Shown in pieces: positions 26,550 to 35,250 of a stretch of 64,000 nucleotides of DNA. Below the pieces are notes generated by a model. The model was not told the DNA's origin and did no database searches. It saw only the letters and a program-made list of their open reading frames with translations. This DNA comes from Planctomycetota bacterium (GTDB taxonomy: Bacteria > Planctomycetota > UBA1135 > JACQFD01), in assembly GCA_016200225.1 (NCBI GenBank), contig JACQFD010000014.1, positions 1 through 64,000 on the forward strand, in the 5' to 3' direction. The position numbers and the translations under genes were made by a program. Position 1 is the first letter of the stretch. Every line of letters begins with the position of its first letter.

Positions 26550-28235
26550 CTACTGCTGTATCGTGATCGCCAGACCGTGCGAGCAACTTAAATAATAAGG
26601 CGATGGCACGCACCCGGGAATCCCCGTCGGCCAGAGCCAGATTGTCTGCGCGAAGTATGTCTTACCGACGAGCGTCGGATCGTTTGGAATCGGAGTATTT
26701 ACATCCGCGAATCCGGAAGGAGAACTGTAAATATCGAGGCCGAATAGATCCGTCGATTGAAACACGTCCACATAAATGGGGATCCCGATTCCGAATATAT
26801 CATTTCCGTTCGCGATCTGCGCATTTCCAATCAGCGCAAGGCCGAGCGCGGACGGCGGCGCGTTCGTGCATGTAATATCAAATCCAAGAGAATTAATTTT
26901 TGGCTGGAAATGTGAATTTAATGTTTCCGGACCGTCGCAACCGTCGAGCCCCGTGCCAAATTGTTGCAATCCTTTCGCGAAGGAAACGACGGTTGCGGTG
27001 CCCTGATCCCAATTACTATAACTAATCTCGCCCGGAGAACCGACGATCAAATCGGCAAGACCGTCGCCATTGACATCGCCGGCGCCGCGGAGGGAAAAGC
27101 CGAAACTATCCTGAATATTCTTTCCGCGAAGAATCGCGAGGAGACTGCCGTTCGCGCCGGAGTGGACTTGGACGCCGCCCGTATGAATTCCGAACAGACT
27201 TGCATACGGCGCTCCGCCGGCAAAATCGGCAATGCCGTCGTTATTGATATCGCCGACGACGTCCATGGAGGAGCCAAATCTTCCGCCCGGGGCAAGTCCA
27301 GACATTACATATAGCGGCTGGGCGCTGCCTCCGGAGTATATCGTTATCTTTCCTTTATTACTGTTCGCCGACACGTCCGAGACCGCAAAATCCGGAATGC
27401 CGTCGAGGTTGACGTCGCCCGCCGGGGACACGCGCGAATAGGCTCCATAGCCGGGTACTGTAAATAGTAAATTTGCCGCGACGCCCACGCGAACCTCGGC
27501 GACGATGTTTTTTGTTAATATAATGTCCGCGAGGCCGTCGCCGTCGATGTCGCCAACGATGCGAATGTCGCCAGCGACCTGCGGATCGAGAATATGATAA
27601 ATATCGGCGCCCGTGGCCCCCGAGATTGCGCGATAGTAAGGAGTCCCAGCTCCCGGAAAACCTGTAAATGTCATGACGAGGTCGTTCGTTCCGTCGCCGT
27701 CGATGTCGGCGCCGCCGTCGATGGACTTGCCGAAAAATACCTGGCCGAATCCGCCGCCATTCGGGCCGTTGAACGTGAACGCCGCCGTCAGCGTCGCGCC
27801 GTCGATGACTTTAAGTATCGTCGGCGGAAATGTAATATCACAATAATCCTCTTGAGCGCTGCTGAAGGCAAAATCGGAATTCCCATTGTGCGCGAGGTCG
27901 CCCATCCGGCAGACGGACCATCCGATCTGATTTTCGTAATCTTTAACAAAATACTTCTGCGAGCCGTCCCAACCGGAAAATAAATAAACGCCCCCGCGAT
28001 CGAAAATTGCGCTCGAGTCTCCGAGCGCCTGACCGACGACCAAATCGTCAAACCCGTCGCCGTCGGTGTCCCCCGCGCCCGCGACGCTGAATCCGAAACT
28101 GCCGACGGCGTCGCCGAGGTGCGGCGTGAACGTAAACAATTCCGTCTGACCCGACGCGCGGGTCGCGACGGCGGCAAAGGCGAGGCCGGAAAGAATGACG
28201 ATCTTGATCGAATCAAAATGCATTGAAATCCTCAT
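26550..28235 (-). CDS. Integrin-alpha-like FG-GAP protein with shared C-terminal module, 561 aa (paralogue B2)
   Basis: The leader (MRISMHFDSIKIVILSGLAF ... ASGQ) precedes a domain order identical to the 24825 gene: FGFSVAGAGDTDGDGFDDLV, IDGGADIDGDGTNDLVM, VGDIDGDGLADIIL, PAGDVNLDGIPDFAVSD, VGDINNDGIADFAGG, LRGAGDVNGDGLADLIVG. The C-terminal module runs from FGTGLDGCDGPETLN to CSHGLAITIQQ. The two B genes differ mainly in loop residues, showing fairly recent tandem duplication with divergence of exposed positions, and they share the same short intergenic spacing. Confidence 0.9.
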   Translation of the reverse strand: MRISMHFDSIKIVILSGLAFAAVATRASGQTELFTFTPHLGDAVGSFGFSVAGAGDTDGDGFDDLVVGQALGDSSAIFDRGGVYLFSGWDGSQKYFVKDYENQIGWSVCRMGDLAHNGNSDFAFSSAQEDYCDITFPPTILKVIDGATLTAAFTFNGPNGGGFGQVFFGKSIDGGADIDGDGTNDLVMTFTGFPGAGTPYYRAISGATGADIYHILDPQVAGDIRIVGDIDGDGLADIILTKNIVAEVRVGVAANLLFTVPGYGAYSRVSPAGDVNLDGIPDFAVSDVSANSNKGKITIYSGGSAQPLYVMSGLAPGGRFGSSMDVVGDINNDGIADFAGGAPYASLFGIHTGGVQVHSGANGSLLAILRGKNIQDSFGFSLRGAGDVNGDGLADLIVGSPGEISYSNWDQGTATVVSFAKGLQQFGTGLDGCDGPETLNSHFQPKINSLGFDITCTNAPPSALGLALIGNAQIANGNDIFGIGIPIYVDVFQSTDLFGLDIYSSPSGFADVNTPIPNDPTLVGKTYFAQTIWLWPTGIPGCVPSPYYLSCSHGLAITIQQ

Positions 28236-28295
28236 CGCGAGGAAGTCTATGCGTTGAGGCTAATTTTGTCCCGCTTTTTCCGCACGCCTTCTGTA

Positions 28296-29450
28296 CTACC
28301 CCTTCATCGCGCGCAGCGCCACTTCGAGCGACATCACGCCGAAGCTCGTTCCGTATTGCTTTTGAAAGTTAGCAATATAAAAGTCCCACATCGAGCCGTC
28401 TTTTTCCTGTGTTTTGATAATTTCTTTCTGTAATAAATCCGCCCACTTCGCGCGCTTGTCCTTCGGAAGCAATTCGATGACGCCGGAAGCGTAATAATGG
28501 CCGAAATAATAGAAATACCCGGCATTATAATAATACGCCTCGTGCGGAATCGGTTTCTGGCGCGCGACGTCGAGGAATTTGTGTTCTGTAAAGAACGCGT
28601 CGAGGCCTTTTTCGAGATCGTCGTCCGTGATTTTTTCGCCGGCGCGGCGCAACGCGAGATTGCAAACCTGGATCCGTCCGAGCGAGCCCTTCACTTGATT
28701 GATATATTCGGAGCCGCCCGTCTGCGGCGTCGACATCACATCATAACTATACGCGCCGTTCGGCAATCGGCAGCGTTTCACGGCCTTGACGCATGCGTCG
28801 ATCACTTTTGCGTCCACGGCGATGCCGGCTTCGCGTGCGTCGACGAGCGCGAGTATCGCCGTCGACGTCATAAACGATGTCGACCAGCTCGGCTGCCAGC
28901 CCGCCTCCCCCATTGAATAGTATCCCCAGCCGCCCGTCGGCGATTGATACTTTTTGAGCATATCGTTATAATGCGACGCCGCCTTGAGCCACGCGTCGCG
29001 TTTCGGCGCGTTCGCGAAATCTTTATTTAATAATCCTCGCGATAACGATTCGAGGCCGTAAATATAACCCCACGTATTGTCGGTGTCCCAGTCGTCCGGA
29101 CGCTTCAAATCGAAATTCGCGGCGACGTAGTCGAGCGCGCGCACCGAGGCCTCGCGCTCGCGCGCGCCGCCTTGCATCAGCGTCATCGCCGCGAGGCCGG
29201 TGGTCGCGATGCACCAGGCCTTCGGCGTCTCGGGATTGTTCCAAAACGCGTTCAACGAATTATTCTGTACATCGCCGAACGATCCGTCGGGTTTTTGTAC
29301 TTTTAACAAAAACTCGACGCCGCGGTCGATCGACGCCCGGATCGCCAGACCCGGATCGGCCGGCCGGCTCCCGGTCGCGACGGGCTCCTGCGCGGCCGCG
29401 ATCGTATATATAACGATCGGAATGGTTATCGAAGCCGCGCGCGCGATCAT
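28296..29450 (-). CDS. Exported prenyltransferase/squalene-cyclase-repeat (alpha/alpha-barrel) protein, 384 aa
   Basis: A leader (MIARAASITIPIVIYTIAAA) is followed by repeats of the terpenoid-cyclase/prenyltransferase alpha-alpha barrel: IDRGVEFLLKVQKPDGSFGD, KYQSPTGGWGYYSMGE and RLPNGAYSYD. The cyclase DxDD acid motif is not present, and the length is about half that of hopene cyclases. It is therefore more likely a barrel-fold binding or scaffold protein than a terpene synthase, as seen for many exported planctomycete proteins of this class. The ATG overlaps the stop of the coiled-coil lipoprotein gene (29447-29450). It is the last gene of an operon led by an ECF sigma factor, so its dose is probably set by that regulator. 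Confidence 0.85.
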   Translation of the reverse strand: MIARAASITIPIVIYTIAAAQEPVATGSRPADPGLAIRASIDRGVEFLLKVQKPDGSFGDVQNNSLNAFWNNPETPKAWCIATTGLAAMTLMQGGAREREASVRALDYVAANFDLKRPDDWDTDNTWGYIYGLESLSRGLLNKDFANAPKRDAWLKAASHYNDMLKKYQSPTGGWGYYSMGEAGWQPSWSTSFMTSTAILALVDAREAGIAVDAKVIDACVKAVKRCRLPNGAYSYDVMSTPQTGGSEYINQVKGSLGRIQVCNLALRRAGEKITDDDLEKGLDAFFTEHKFLDVARQKPIPHEAYYYNAGYFYYFGHYYASGVIELLPKDKRAKWADLLQKEIIKTQEKDGSMWDFYIANFQKQYGTSFGVMSLEVALRAMKG

Positions 29451-30208
29451 GATTTATGTTCCTTTTTGGCCGACGCCAGCTCGGATTCGACGCGGAAAAC
29501 TTCGGATTCGGCGCCCATGACTCCGATTTCCCGGTCGGCCATGCCGTCGCGCGCGCCGCGCTCGGCCGCTTGCATCGCGCGTTCCTTTGCATCCAATTCG
29601 AGTTCGAGTTTCGCGCGCTCGAGAGGAATTGTTTTGTTCATGAGATTCTCGAATTCTTCCTTTTGCATTTGAGCGTTCTGCGTCAAGCGCTCGAGCCGGC
29701 GCTGATTGCGGCGGACGACGATCTCTTTTGTTTTGTCGGCAATTTCGTTATCTTTATACATCGAAAGTATCTGATCGAGTTCCTCGCGCATCTCCTGCAG
29801 ACCGTCTTCCATTTGCTGCATGCCGAGTTTGCCGCGCTCGATTCTAATTTTGGAATCGAAATCGTTATATTGCGCCAGCGCTTTGCGCGCGAGTTCGAGA
29901 TCGCTTTTCGCCCGCGTGAGACTGTCGCGATTATTTAATTCCTGATTCTGAACATCCACGCGCGCGCGTTCGAGGCGATGACGCGCCATGTTCAAATCCC
30001 GTTCGAGACGCGCGATTTTCAGTTCCAATTCCTGCGCAGCCTTCGGATCTAACTTATCCTTCTTGGGATCCTCGGCCTGCTTCTGCGCCGCGGAACTCTC
30101 CGGCGCGGAACGGATTTCCGTGCGCGACGACGGAGCGGAAATACAACTTGGGAGGAACAGCGCGGTCGCGGCGGCGACCGGGGCGAGAATAGTTAATTTG
30201 AACTTCAT
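29447..30208 (-). CDS. Coiled-coil lipoprotein, 253 aa
   Basis: The start at 30208 gives a lipoprotein signal peptide (MKFKLTILAPVAAATALFLP, then SC) with the lipobox cysteine near residue 22. From about residue 50 to the end nearly everything is heptad-rich (LELKIARLERDLNMARHRLE, LERLTQNAQMQKEEFENLMN), so a long parallel or antiparallel coiled coil in the periplasm or on the outer membrane is expected. No family was recognised. It is coupled by a 4-base overlap to the cyclase-fold gene downstream and lies about 80 bp after another coiled-coil gene, suggesting a shared envelope structure. The frame opens upstream at 30247 but without a leader. Confidence 0.8.
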   Translation of the reverse strand: MKFKLTILAPVAAATALFLPSCISAPSSRTEIRSAPESSAAQKQAEDPKKDKLDPKAAQELELKIARLERDLNMARHRLERARVDVQNQELNNRDSLTRAKSDLELARKALAQYNDFDSKIRIERGKLGMQQMEDGLQEMREELDQILSMYKDNEIADKTKEIVVRRNQRRLERLTQNAQMQKEEFENLMNKTIPLERAKLELELDAKERAMQAAERGARDGMADREIGVMGAESEVFRVESELASAKKEHKS

Positions 30209-30289
30209 AATTGTAGTGTGACTTCCAAACAACGGAGATCCGCGCACCCGCGCGGCCGTGACCCCAATCCTATACGCGTACGGGCGTTC

Positions 30290-31876
30290 TTAACCTGTCG
30301 CTTTTCTTTGGATTTCCTCGAGCGCTTTTTGCACGCGTTCGAGTTCGTCGCGAGTCTTTTGAAGTTCGGCCTTCGCACGCTCCTGATCCGCTTTCATCTT
30401 TTCGCGCTCGCGCGCTTCGAGACCGCGCGCCCGCTCCGCCGGATTCAGTCCTTCCCAGAGTTTGCGAACGGCGTCGACGCGCGACTGCGTCGTCTCCCGG
30501 TTTCGCTGCGCCAGATCGCGGAGCGTCGCCGAGGTTTCTACAAAAAACCGCTGCAGATTTTGTTCCCATTCGAGCGCGCTCGAACGGCGAACATTTTCGA
30601 ACGCCGCCATCGCCTCGTCGAATTTCTTTTGTGTATTTTCGATCGAAGCCCCGCGCGTTTGCAGCGCGTCGTCGAGCATTTTCGCCGCGCGCTCGCGCGC
30701 GAGCCTTCCGCGTTCGCGGAGCGTCGCGACGCGTTCGTTATATTCGGGTTGTTCCAATTGTAATTGTTTCAAAACGCCCGGAGCGGTCTTTCGAATTGTT
30801 TGAAACACGGGCGCGACGCGAGTATTCAATTCCGCGACGAGCTGATCGGCCAGTTTTCGCGCCTCGAGGTTTTTCTTAGCTTGATCCTCGCGCAATTGAT
30901 CGAGATTTTTCACGGCGAGCGCCGCGCGCGTCGCGGCGGCCGCCCAATCCTCGCGCGCCGTGCGGCCGGCGTTCGTGAGTTCGTCCAGTACGGCGCGCAG
31001 CGCGTCGTGGCGCAAACGCAACCATGCTTCGAATTCGACCGCGCGCTTCTCCGCGAGCATCGCGATCGAGTCCGCGCCGAGATTCTTAATGAATTCGCGC
31101 TGTTCCGCTTCGGTTTTTTGTGAAGTTTCGGAATCGCGGAACCGCTCCAGAATCGCGCGAATCTTTACACTTTCTTCCAACGATAATTTCCAACGATCGC
31201 GCGCCGCCGCGAGCAGCGCGTCGACGTCGAGCGACTCGCGCAATTTAAATAATTTTTCGGCGAGCGGTTTCGATAATATTTCGGCGCGCAGCCGCAAATC
31301 CTCCTCCGCTTTCGCCGCGATGCGCGTCGCTTCGTCGAAGTTTTTTTGTAAGTCTTCCTGCGTATGAATCGCGCGCGCCGCCGATTCTCGCGAAAGCGCG
31401 ATCGACATTTCCTCGACTTCGTGTCCGAGGCGGTTCAGTTCTTGCAATATCTTTTCGACCTCCGCGTCGCGGTCGCGGATCCAATCGCCGAACGCGGCGC
31501 CTTTTTCGGCGCCGAGGTCGCGCTCCGCGTTTTTTTGTATATTAACAATCGCCGCCTCGATCGCCTCGCGCGTCGACTCGGTCATGCGCGCCGCGCGCCA
31601 TCGCTCCATTCCCGTCCGTACCGCCGTTTGATTGGCATCGGCGTCGCCGAGCTTTTCGCGCGCCGACGCGTGCAGGCGCGCGAGGTCGAGCGCGCGGTCG
31701 AAACCGGCCGCCGTTTGATTCAATTCGCGCGAAACGCGGTCGAGGTTCTTCACCATTACGGCCGGATCCTGATTGCCGGCCGGCCCGTCCTGCCTCGCCG
31801 CCGTTCCATAATATAAAAGAAACGGCGCGAGCAGCGCGGCGCCGCCGATTTGTAGTTTTCGAGATATTATAAACAT
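30290..31876 (-). CDS. Membrane-anchored long coiled-coil protein, 528 aa
   Basis: From the ATG at 31876 the N-terminus (MFIISRKLQIGGAALLAPFL) is a leader or anchor. The rest, apart from a short spacer, is highly charged heptad sequence rich in Ala, Arg, Glu and Gln up to the C-terminus (ERERMK-type blocks and LQKTRDELERVQKALEEIQR). Predicted length as a rod would be very large. The frame extends upstream to 31954, but that part overlaps the anti-sigma gene. It starts 13 bp after the anti-sigma stop, so it is in the same operon. No enzyme motif is visible; it may span or brace the cell envelope or act in stress sensing with the anti-sigma factor. Confidence 0.8.
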   Translation of the reverse strand: MFIISRKLQIGGAALLAPFLLYYGTAARQDGPAGNQDPAVMVKNLDRVSRELNQTAAGFDRALDLARLHASAREKLGDADANQTAVRTGMERWRAARMTESTREAIEAAIVNIQKNAERDLGAEKGAAFGDWIRDRDAEVEKILQELNRLGHEVEEMSIALSRESAARAIHTQEDLQKNFDEATRIAAKAEEDLRLRAEILSKPLAEKLFKLRESLDVDALLAAARDRWKLSLEESVKIRAILERFRDSETSQKTEAEQREFIKNLGADSIAMLAEKRAVEFEAWLRLRHDALRAVLDELTNAGRTAREDWAAAATRAALAVKNLDQLREDQAKKNLEARKLADQLVAELNTRVAPVFQTIRKTAPGVLKQLQLEQPEYNERVATLRERGRLARERAAKMLDDALQTRGASIENTQKKFDEAMAAFENVRRSSALEWEQNLQRFFVETSATLRDLAQRNRETTQSRVDAVRKLWEGLNPAERARGLEAREREKMKADQERAKAELQKTRDELERVQKALEEIQRKATG

Positions 31877-31889
31877 TAGGATTCCGTTT

Positions 31890-32537
31890 TCAACGGCCTC
31901 CGGCGGTCGGAACGAGCAGGCCCTCGCGATCGAATTTTTCCTGAATCGCGGCAAGCCGCTTTTCGAGGCCGTCGGCTCTTTCGAGTAAATTTACAGTTTC
32001 CGCGTCCATTTGCGCGCGATCGGCATTCACCATTTTCGCGGCGCGGTATTTTTGCCGCATCGCGGCAATGTCGAGGCGCACGGCGCGAATGCGCTCGCTC
32101 TGTACAATTGCCTCGATGCGATTGTTACTTTCGAGTTCAATGAGCCGCCGCACGTCATCGTCGGCGCTCGCTTTCGAAAACATCATTACAGTTGCGGTGA
32201 TCGTCGCCGCGACGACGGCGGCGGCCGCGAAGTGGCGGCGCTCAAATCTTAATATACGATTCCGTCGCGGGGCGGCTCGCGTTGTCCGGGCAACCTCCGT
32301 CCGGGCAACCTCCGTCCGCGCAACCTCCGCACGCACCGCCGCGAGCATCCGCGGCGCGGGGTTTACTGTAATATCACTTTCGCGCATCGCCGAACCCATC
32401 GCACGCCACGAACGGACGCGTTCCGCGCAGGCGGCGCAATGTTGCAAATGTTCCACGACGCGCTCGCGCGACGCGGGGTCGCTCTCGCCGTCGAGATAAC
32501 AGGAAAGATCCAGTTCGAGAATGTCACACGGAGTCAC
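31890..32537 (-). CDS. Membrane anti-sigma factor with zf-HC2-type zinc finger, 215 aa
   Basis: The GTG at 32537 is preceded at 6 bases by GGAGG, inside the sigma gene, which decides the start and gives a 14-base overlap. The zinc-binding anti-sigma domain is clear: Cys4, then HLQHCAAC with His33, Cys34 and Cys37. A membrane helix (HFAAAAVVAATITATVMMF) follows at about residues 98-118, and an extracytoplasmic helical part ends at residue 215. Between them is a threefold repeat EVART EVART EVART from a 15-bp tandem DNA repeat, likely variable in length between strains. It should bind and inhibit the sigma factor encoded just upstream and release it on an envelope signal. Confidence 0.88.
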   Translation of the reverse strand: MTPCDILELDLSCYLDGESDPASRERVVEHLQHCAACAERVRSWRAMGSAMRESDITVNPAPRMLAAVRAEVARTEVARTEVARTTRAAPRRNRILRFERRHFAAAAVVAATITATVMMFSKASADDDVRRLIELESNNRIEAIVQSERIRAVRLDIAAMRQKYRAAKMVNADRAQMDAETVNLLERADGLEKRLAAIQEKFDREGLLVPTAGGR

Positions 32538-33084
32538 GTTTCGCCTCCATTGCAAGCCACGCGTCTTCCATTTTTCGACGCGCGCGGAAAATCCAGGTTT
32601 TTACAGAATCGACGGGCGCACCGAGCGACTCGGCGATTTCTTTATATGATAATCCTTCAAATTCGCGCAGCGTGATCGCGGCGCGCTCGCTGTGCGGAAG
32701 TTCTCCGATCATGCGTCTTACAATTCCGCGGCGCTCGTCGCGTTCGACAATAAAAGCGGCGTCGGCTTCGCGCGTGGCGGCGATTTCCATTTCGAGCGCG
32801 GCGTGTCCGGCGCGTCCGCGCAGCCGGTCGATGGCGAGATTTCGAATCATACGAAAAAAGAATGGTGCAAACCGGCCGCGCGCGGGATCGTATCCCCCGT
32901 CGCGCAGGACGGTGACTAATTTAACAAAAACATCTTGTGAGAGATCTTCCGCCGCGTGGTGCTCGCGGATGAAGTGTTGCGCGAAACGCACGGCGGAAGA
33001 ACTGTATCGTTCGACGAGCTGTTCCAAGGCGACGACATCCCCAAGCGCATAGGCGCGCACGAGGTCCTCGTCCGTTGCGTTCAT
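32524..33084 (-). CDS. ECF-type RNA polymerase sigma factor, 186 aa
   Basis: Sigma region 2 (AAEDLSQDVFVKLVTVLRD, FAPFFFRMIRNLAIDRLR) and region 4 (MIGELPHSERAAITLREFEG, LSYKEIAESLGAPVDSVKTW) are in the usual order and spacing, with no additional domains. It directs RNA polymerase to a dedicated set of promoters. It is the first gene of a five-gene reverse operon (sigma, anti-sigma, long coiled-coil protein, coiled-coil lipoprotein, barrel protein) and probably activates that operon itself, though no promoter motif could be confirmed. The overlapping anti-sigma gene is the expected regulator. Confidence 0.93.
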   Translation of the reverse strand: MNATDEDLVRAYALGDVVALEQLVERYSSSAVRFAQHFIREHHAAEDLSQDVFVKLVTVLRDGGYDPARGRFAPFFFRMIRNLAIDRLRGRAGHAALEMEIAATREADAAFIVERDERRGIVRRMIGELPHSERAAITLREFEGLSYKEIAESLGAPVDSVKTWIFRARRKMEDAWLAMEAKRDSV

Positions 33085-33234
33085 GGGTTGGAGGTTGATG
33101 TCGGCGAGAATCGCGGCTCGTCGTGGAAGACCTTACGTCGTCGCGTGAATGAATGTTTCGAAAGATGTCGCGATTGGAAGTTGGAATGGCCGTTCCTCAT
33201 TCAAGAATGACCATTATTAAGGATTAGGGTCAAT

Positions 33235-33502
33235 GCGGGCGGCGGGATCCGCGGCGCGGCGCAGCGGTGATGCTCCGGCCACGCCCTGTCGCGACCCACA
33301 CGAAAGCGAGAACCACACGCTCGACGCGACGGGGCGTCGCCTTCGCCGCCGCCGCCTTGCGCCACGGACCCGCCGCCCGCCAGTTCCTATGACGGCACTG
33401 AACGCTAATATTAGCACGGCAGCTCGGCCGATCCGGCGCGCGTGTGGCCGAGACCGCTTCGCGGCTCTCGGCCACCCCGCGCGTCGCGAATCCGCCTCTC
33501 CC
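33235..33502 (+). repeat. Structured composite repeat, family 2 (module B forward, module C reverse)
   Basis: Module B (33235-33380) has outer arms starting GCGGGCGGCGGGATCCGCGG and ending GCGCCACGGACCCGCCGCCC, an inner stem (ACGCCCTGTCGCG with CGCGACGGGGCGT), and the core ACACGAAAGCGAGAACCACA. A spacer with AACGCTAATATTAGCAC leads to module C reversed (about 33420-33502) with its own hairpin (TGGCCGAGACC/GGCTCTCGGCCA). This fills most of the gap 33085-33661; the rest shows only another short GC palindrome near 33570-33590. Confidence 0.75.
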
Positions 33503-33661
33503 CCTGAAGCGACCCATTATGATCGTGCATCATAAATTTTCATATCGTTAGCGTTAGTGCTGGGAACACGGCGCTGTCGCGGGGCGCGCCGTGGCCAAGT
33601 CAGATTCAGCGCTTTCCCGACAAGAAGCGCAAGTACGAGAGATCATTCTACCAAAATTTTA

Positions 33662-34735
33662 TCAAAGAATCGTGTTGTCGCGACACCGGCGAAGATACCC
33701 CTCGACAGTCGAGTAGTAATGATATTCGCGTTGCGCCCCGGACGATCCGCACAAAGCCACAAATCGCTCGGCATGGTCTCGATTCGAATTTATTACATTC
33801 AGGTCAATTGCACCATGCGGGCGCAAACGTGATGCCTGCCTGACCAGCCAATGAAACTCAAAATCGCTTGGTGCTACAGATAGACCAAATGCAATTATCT
33901 TGTCCGCGGAAATCAGCTCCCGCAGAGCAAGACTCCAAAGAAATGAGAGGCGGCCCAAGGAGTCAAACTGTATGACGCCAACCGGTGGAATTATCATTGT
34001 TCTCAGTGACGAACCACACCGTCGGCAAGGGTTACCCTGAGACTGTTGATATGTAGGATAAATACATGATGGGAAGTACACACGATTATTTAGGCAAGAT
34101 TCAGTTGGGCAATACAACCAATCAATCGAGCCGTGGAGTTTTAGATAGAACCCAGACTCTCGCTCCCCGGGCATCAGCGTCATCGGCTGTCCTCCAGCAT
34201 ATAAATCACTAATCCCTAGAGTCATTGCTAATTTTCCCATTCGGCTATTCTCGTTTGACCAATTCAAATTCTCCCCAGAGTCTATGGCAATTGAAGGATT
34301 CGGAAGCTCACAATGCAAGAGCGACTGGTCACATATTAAATCATAGTTTAAACTAATGATGCTGTCGCGTGGATGAAGCGTCTTAACCAACGAAACATGT
34401 TTATCGCAATGCTCAGGGAATGTATCAATCTTGAGGACACCGATTACCTCCTTCACAACTTCGTCAAATCGCACAAGTCTTCCATGATATGCCGGATCAC
34501 CGAATTCACCCCAAAGATGTCTTCGTGACTCTGATATAAATAAAAACGAAAGTGCTTCTTCAATATTCCATTTGCTCCGATCCGCAGTCGAATGAAACCA
34601 ACTAAAAAATGCCGCAATGTTCTCCGGCAATTGCTGATCATTGAAGAAACCTGTCATAACAGGTTTTCCAAACTTCGACGCGCACGAAGCTCCCGCGCCG
34701 AGAATTAGGACGGTTCGCCGAGGATTTGCGTTCAT
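33662..34735 (-). CDS. SIR2-like domain protein, 357 aa, candidate defence protein
   Basis: The ATG at 34735 places the nucleotide-binding loop near the start (TVLILGAGASCASKFGKP). Other SIR2-like features are IISLNYDLICDQSL, FYLKLHGSIDWLYC (the HG.IDW element common in SIR2_2 domains) and IIAFGLSVAPSDFEF. Two Cys pairs (near YCPTESC and CRRCGSS) may bind zinc. Stand-alone SIR2-like proteins of this type occur in anti-phage systems, where related domains consume NAD; here that role is inferred only. The gene is more evenly AT-rich than its neighbours and is bracketed by structured repeats (33235 and 34984), pointing to horizontal acquisition. No TIR, helicase or nuclease partner is visible nearby. 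Confidence 0.75.
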   Translation of the reverse strand: MNANPRRTVLILGAGASCASKFGKPVMTGFFNDQQLPENIAAFFSWFHSTADRSKWNIEEALSFLFISESRRHLWGEFGDPAYHGRLVRFDEVVKEVIGVLKIDTFPEHCDKHVSLVKTLHPRDSIISLNYDLICDQSLLHCELPNPSIAIDSGENLNWSNENSRMGKLAMTLGISDLYAGGQPMTLMPGERESGFYLKLHGSIDWLYCPTESCLNNRVYFPSCIYPTYQQSQGNPCRRCGSSLRTMIIPPVGVIQFDSLGRLSFLWSLALRELISADKIIAFGLSVAPSDFEFHWLVRQASRLRPHGAIDLNVINSNRDHAERFVALCGSSGAQREYHYYSTVEGYLRRCRDNTIL

Positions 34736-34983
34736 GCCTATCGTGAAGGATACCTCACTGTGTCGCAAACTCGATTCCTGAGATCTTCAGTCAAATACGT
34801 CGACAATATTCACATGCAAATCGCGACTCCATCGCTTACGCGCGCTTTGAATAGACGAGGACACGTGCATTTTTACAATTGAAAGAGTGTACGTGTCCCC
34901 GTTCATTCTAACTCCGCGGCGCGATCGACGCAGGTGTCTGGAAATGATTTTATTCGAGAGAGTCCATGACGAAACAGGACAGT

Positions 34984-35082
34984 GCGGGCGGCGGGCTCCG
35001 CGGCGCGGCGCAGCGGCGATGCTCCGGCCGTTGCCCTGTCGCGACCTGCGCGCCAGTGCGTGGCACACGCTCGACGCGACGG
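34984..35082 (+). repeat. Truncated module-B copy of repeat family 2
   Basis: Identical in type to 33235 for its first 100 bases (GCGGGCGGCGGGCTCCGCGG, then GCGATGCTCCGGCC and TGTCGCGACC, then ACACGCTCGACGCGACGG). It stops before the closing arm, so it is a half element joined directly to the palindrome at 35098. The segment 34736-34983 shows no gene. Confidence 0.65.
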
Positions 35083-35097
35083 ACGCTATTTCGGAAT

Positions 35098-35180
35098 TTC
35101 ACGCGGAGACGCGGAGAACGCTGAGGCAACCAGAACTTGCAATTGTATTCTTGGAACTCTCCGCGCCCTCCGCGTGAGAA
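35098..35180. repeat. Imperfect palindromic repeat
   Basis: The left arm TTCACGCGGAGACGCGGAGA pairs with the right arm TCTCCGCGCCCTCCGCGTGA about 35 bases later. Palindromes built on this CGCGGAG theme are widespread in environmental bacterial genomes and usually lie between genes; no function is assigned. Confidence 0.65.
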
Positions 35181-35250
35181 TCTGAGTACGGGGAAAGAAA
35201 AGGCGGCCGGTCCATTTCTTTGATCACTCATTATTTGATCATAGTTGTTT

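Noticed and set aside
28296..29450. Functional squalene-hopene cyclase
   Set aside because: Repeats match the fold, but the DxDD catalytic motif is missing and the length is about half; annotated as barrel protein of unknown role.
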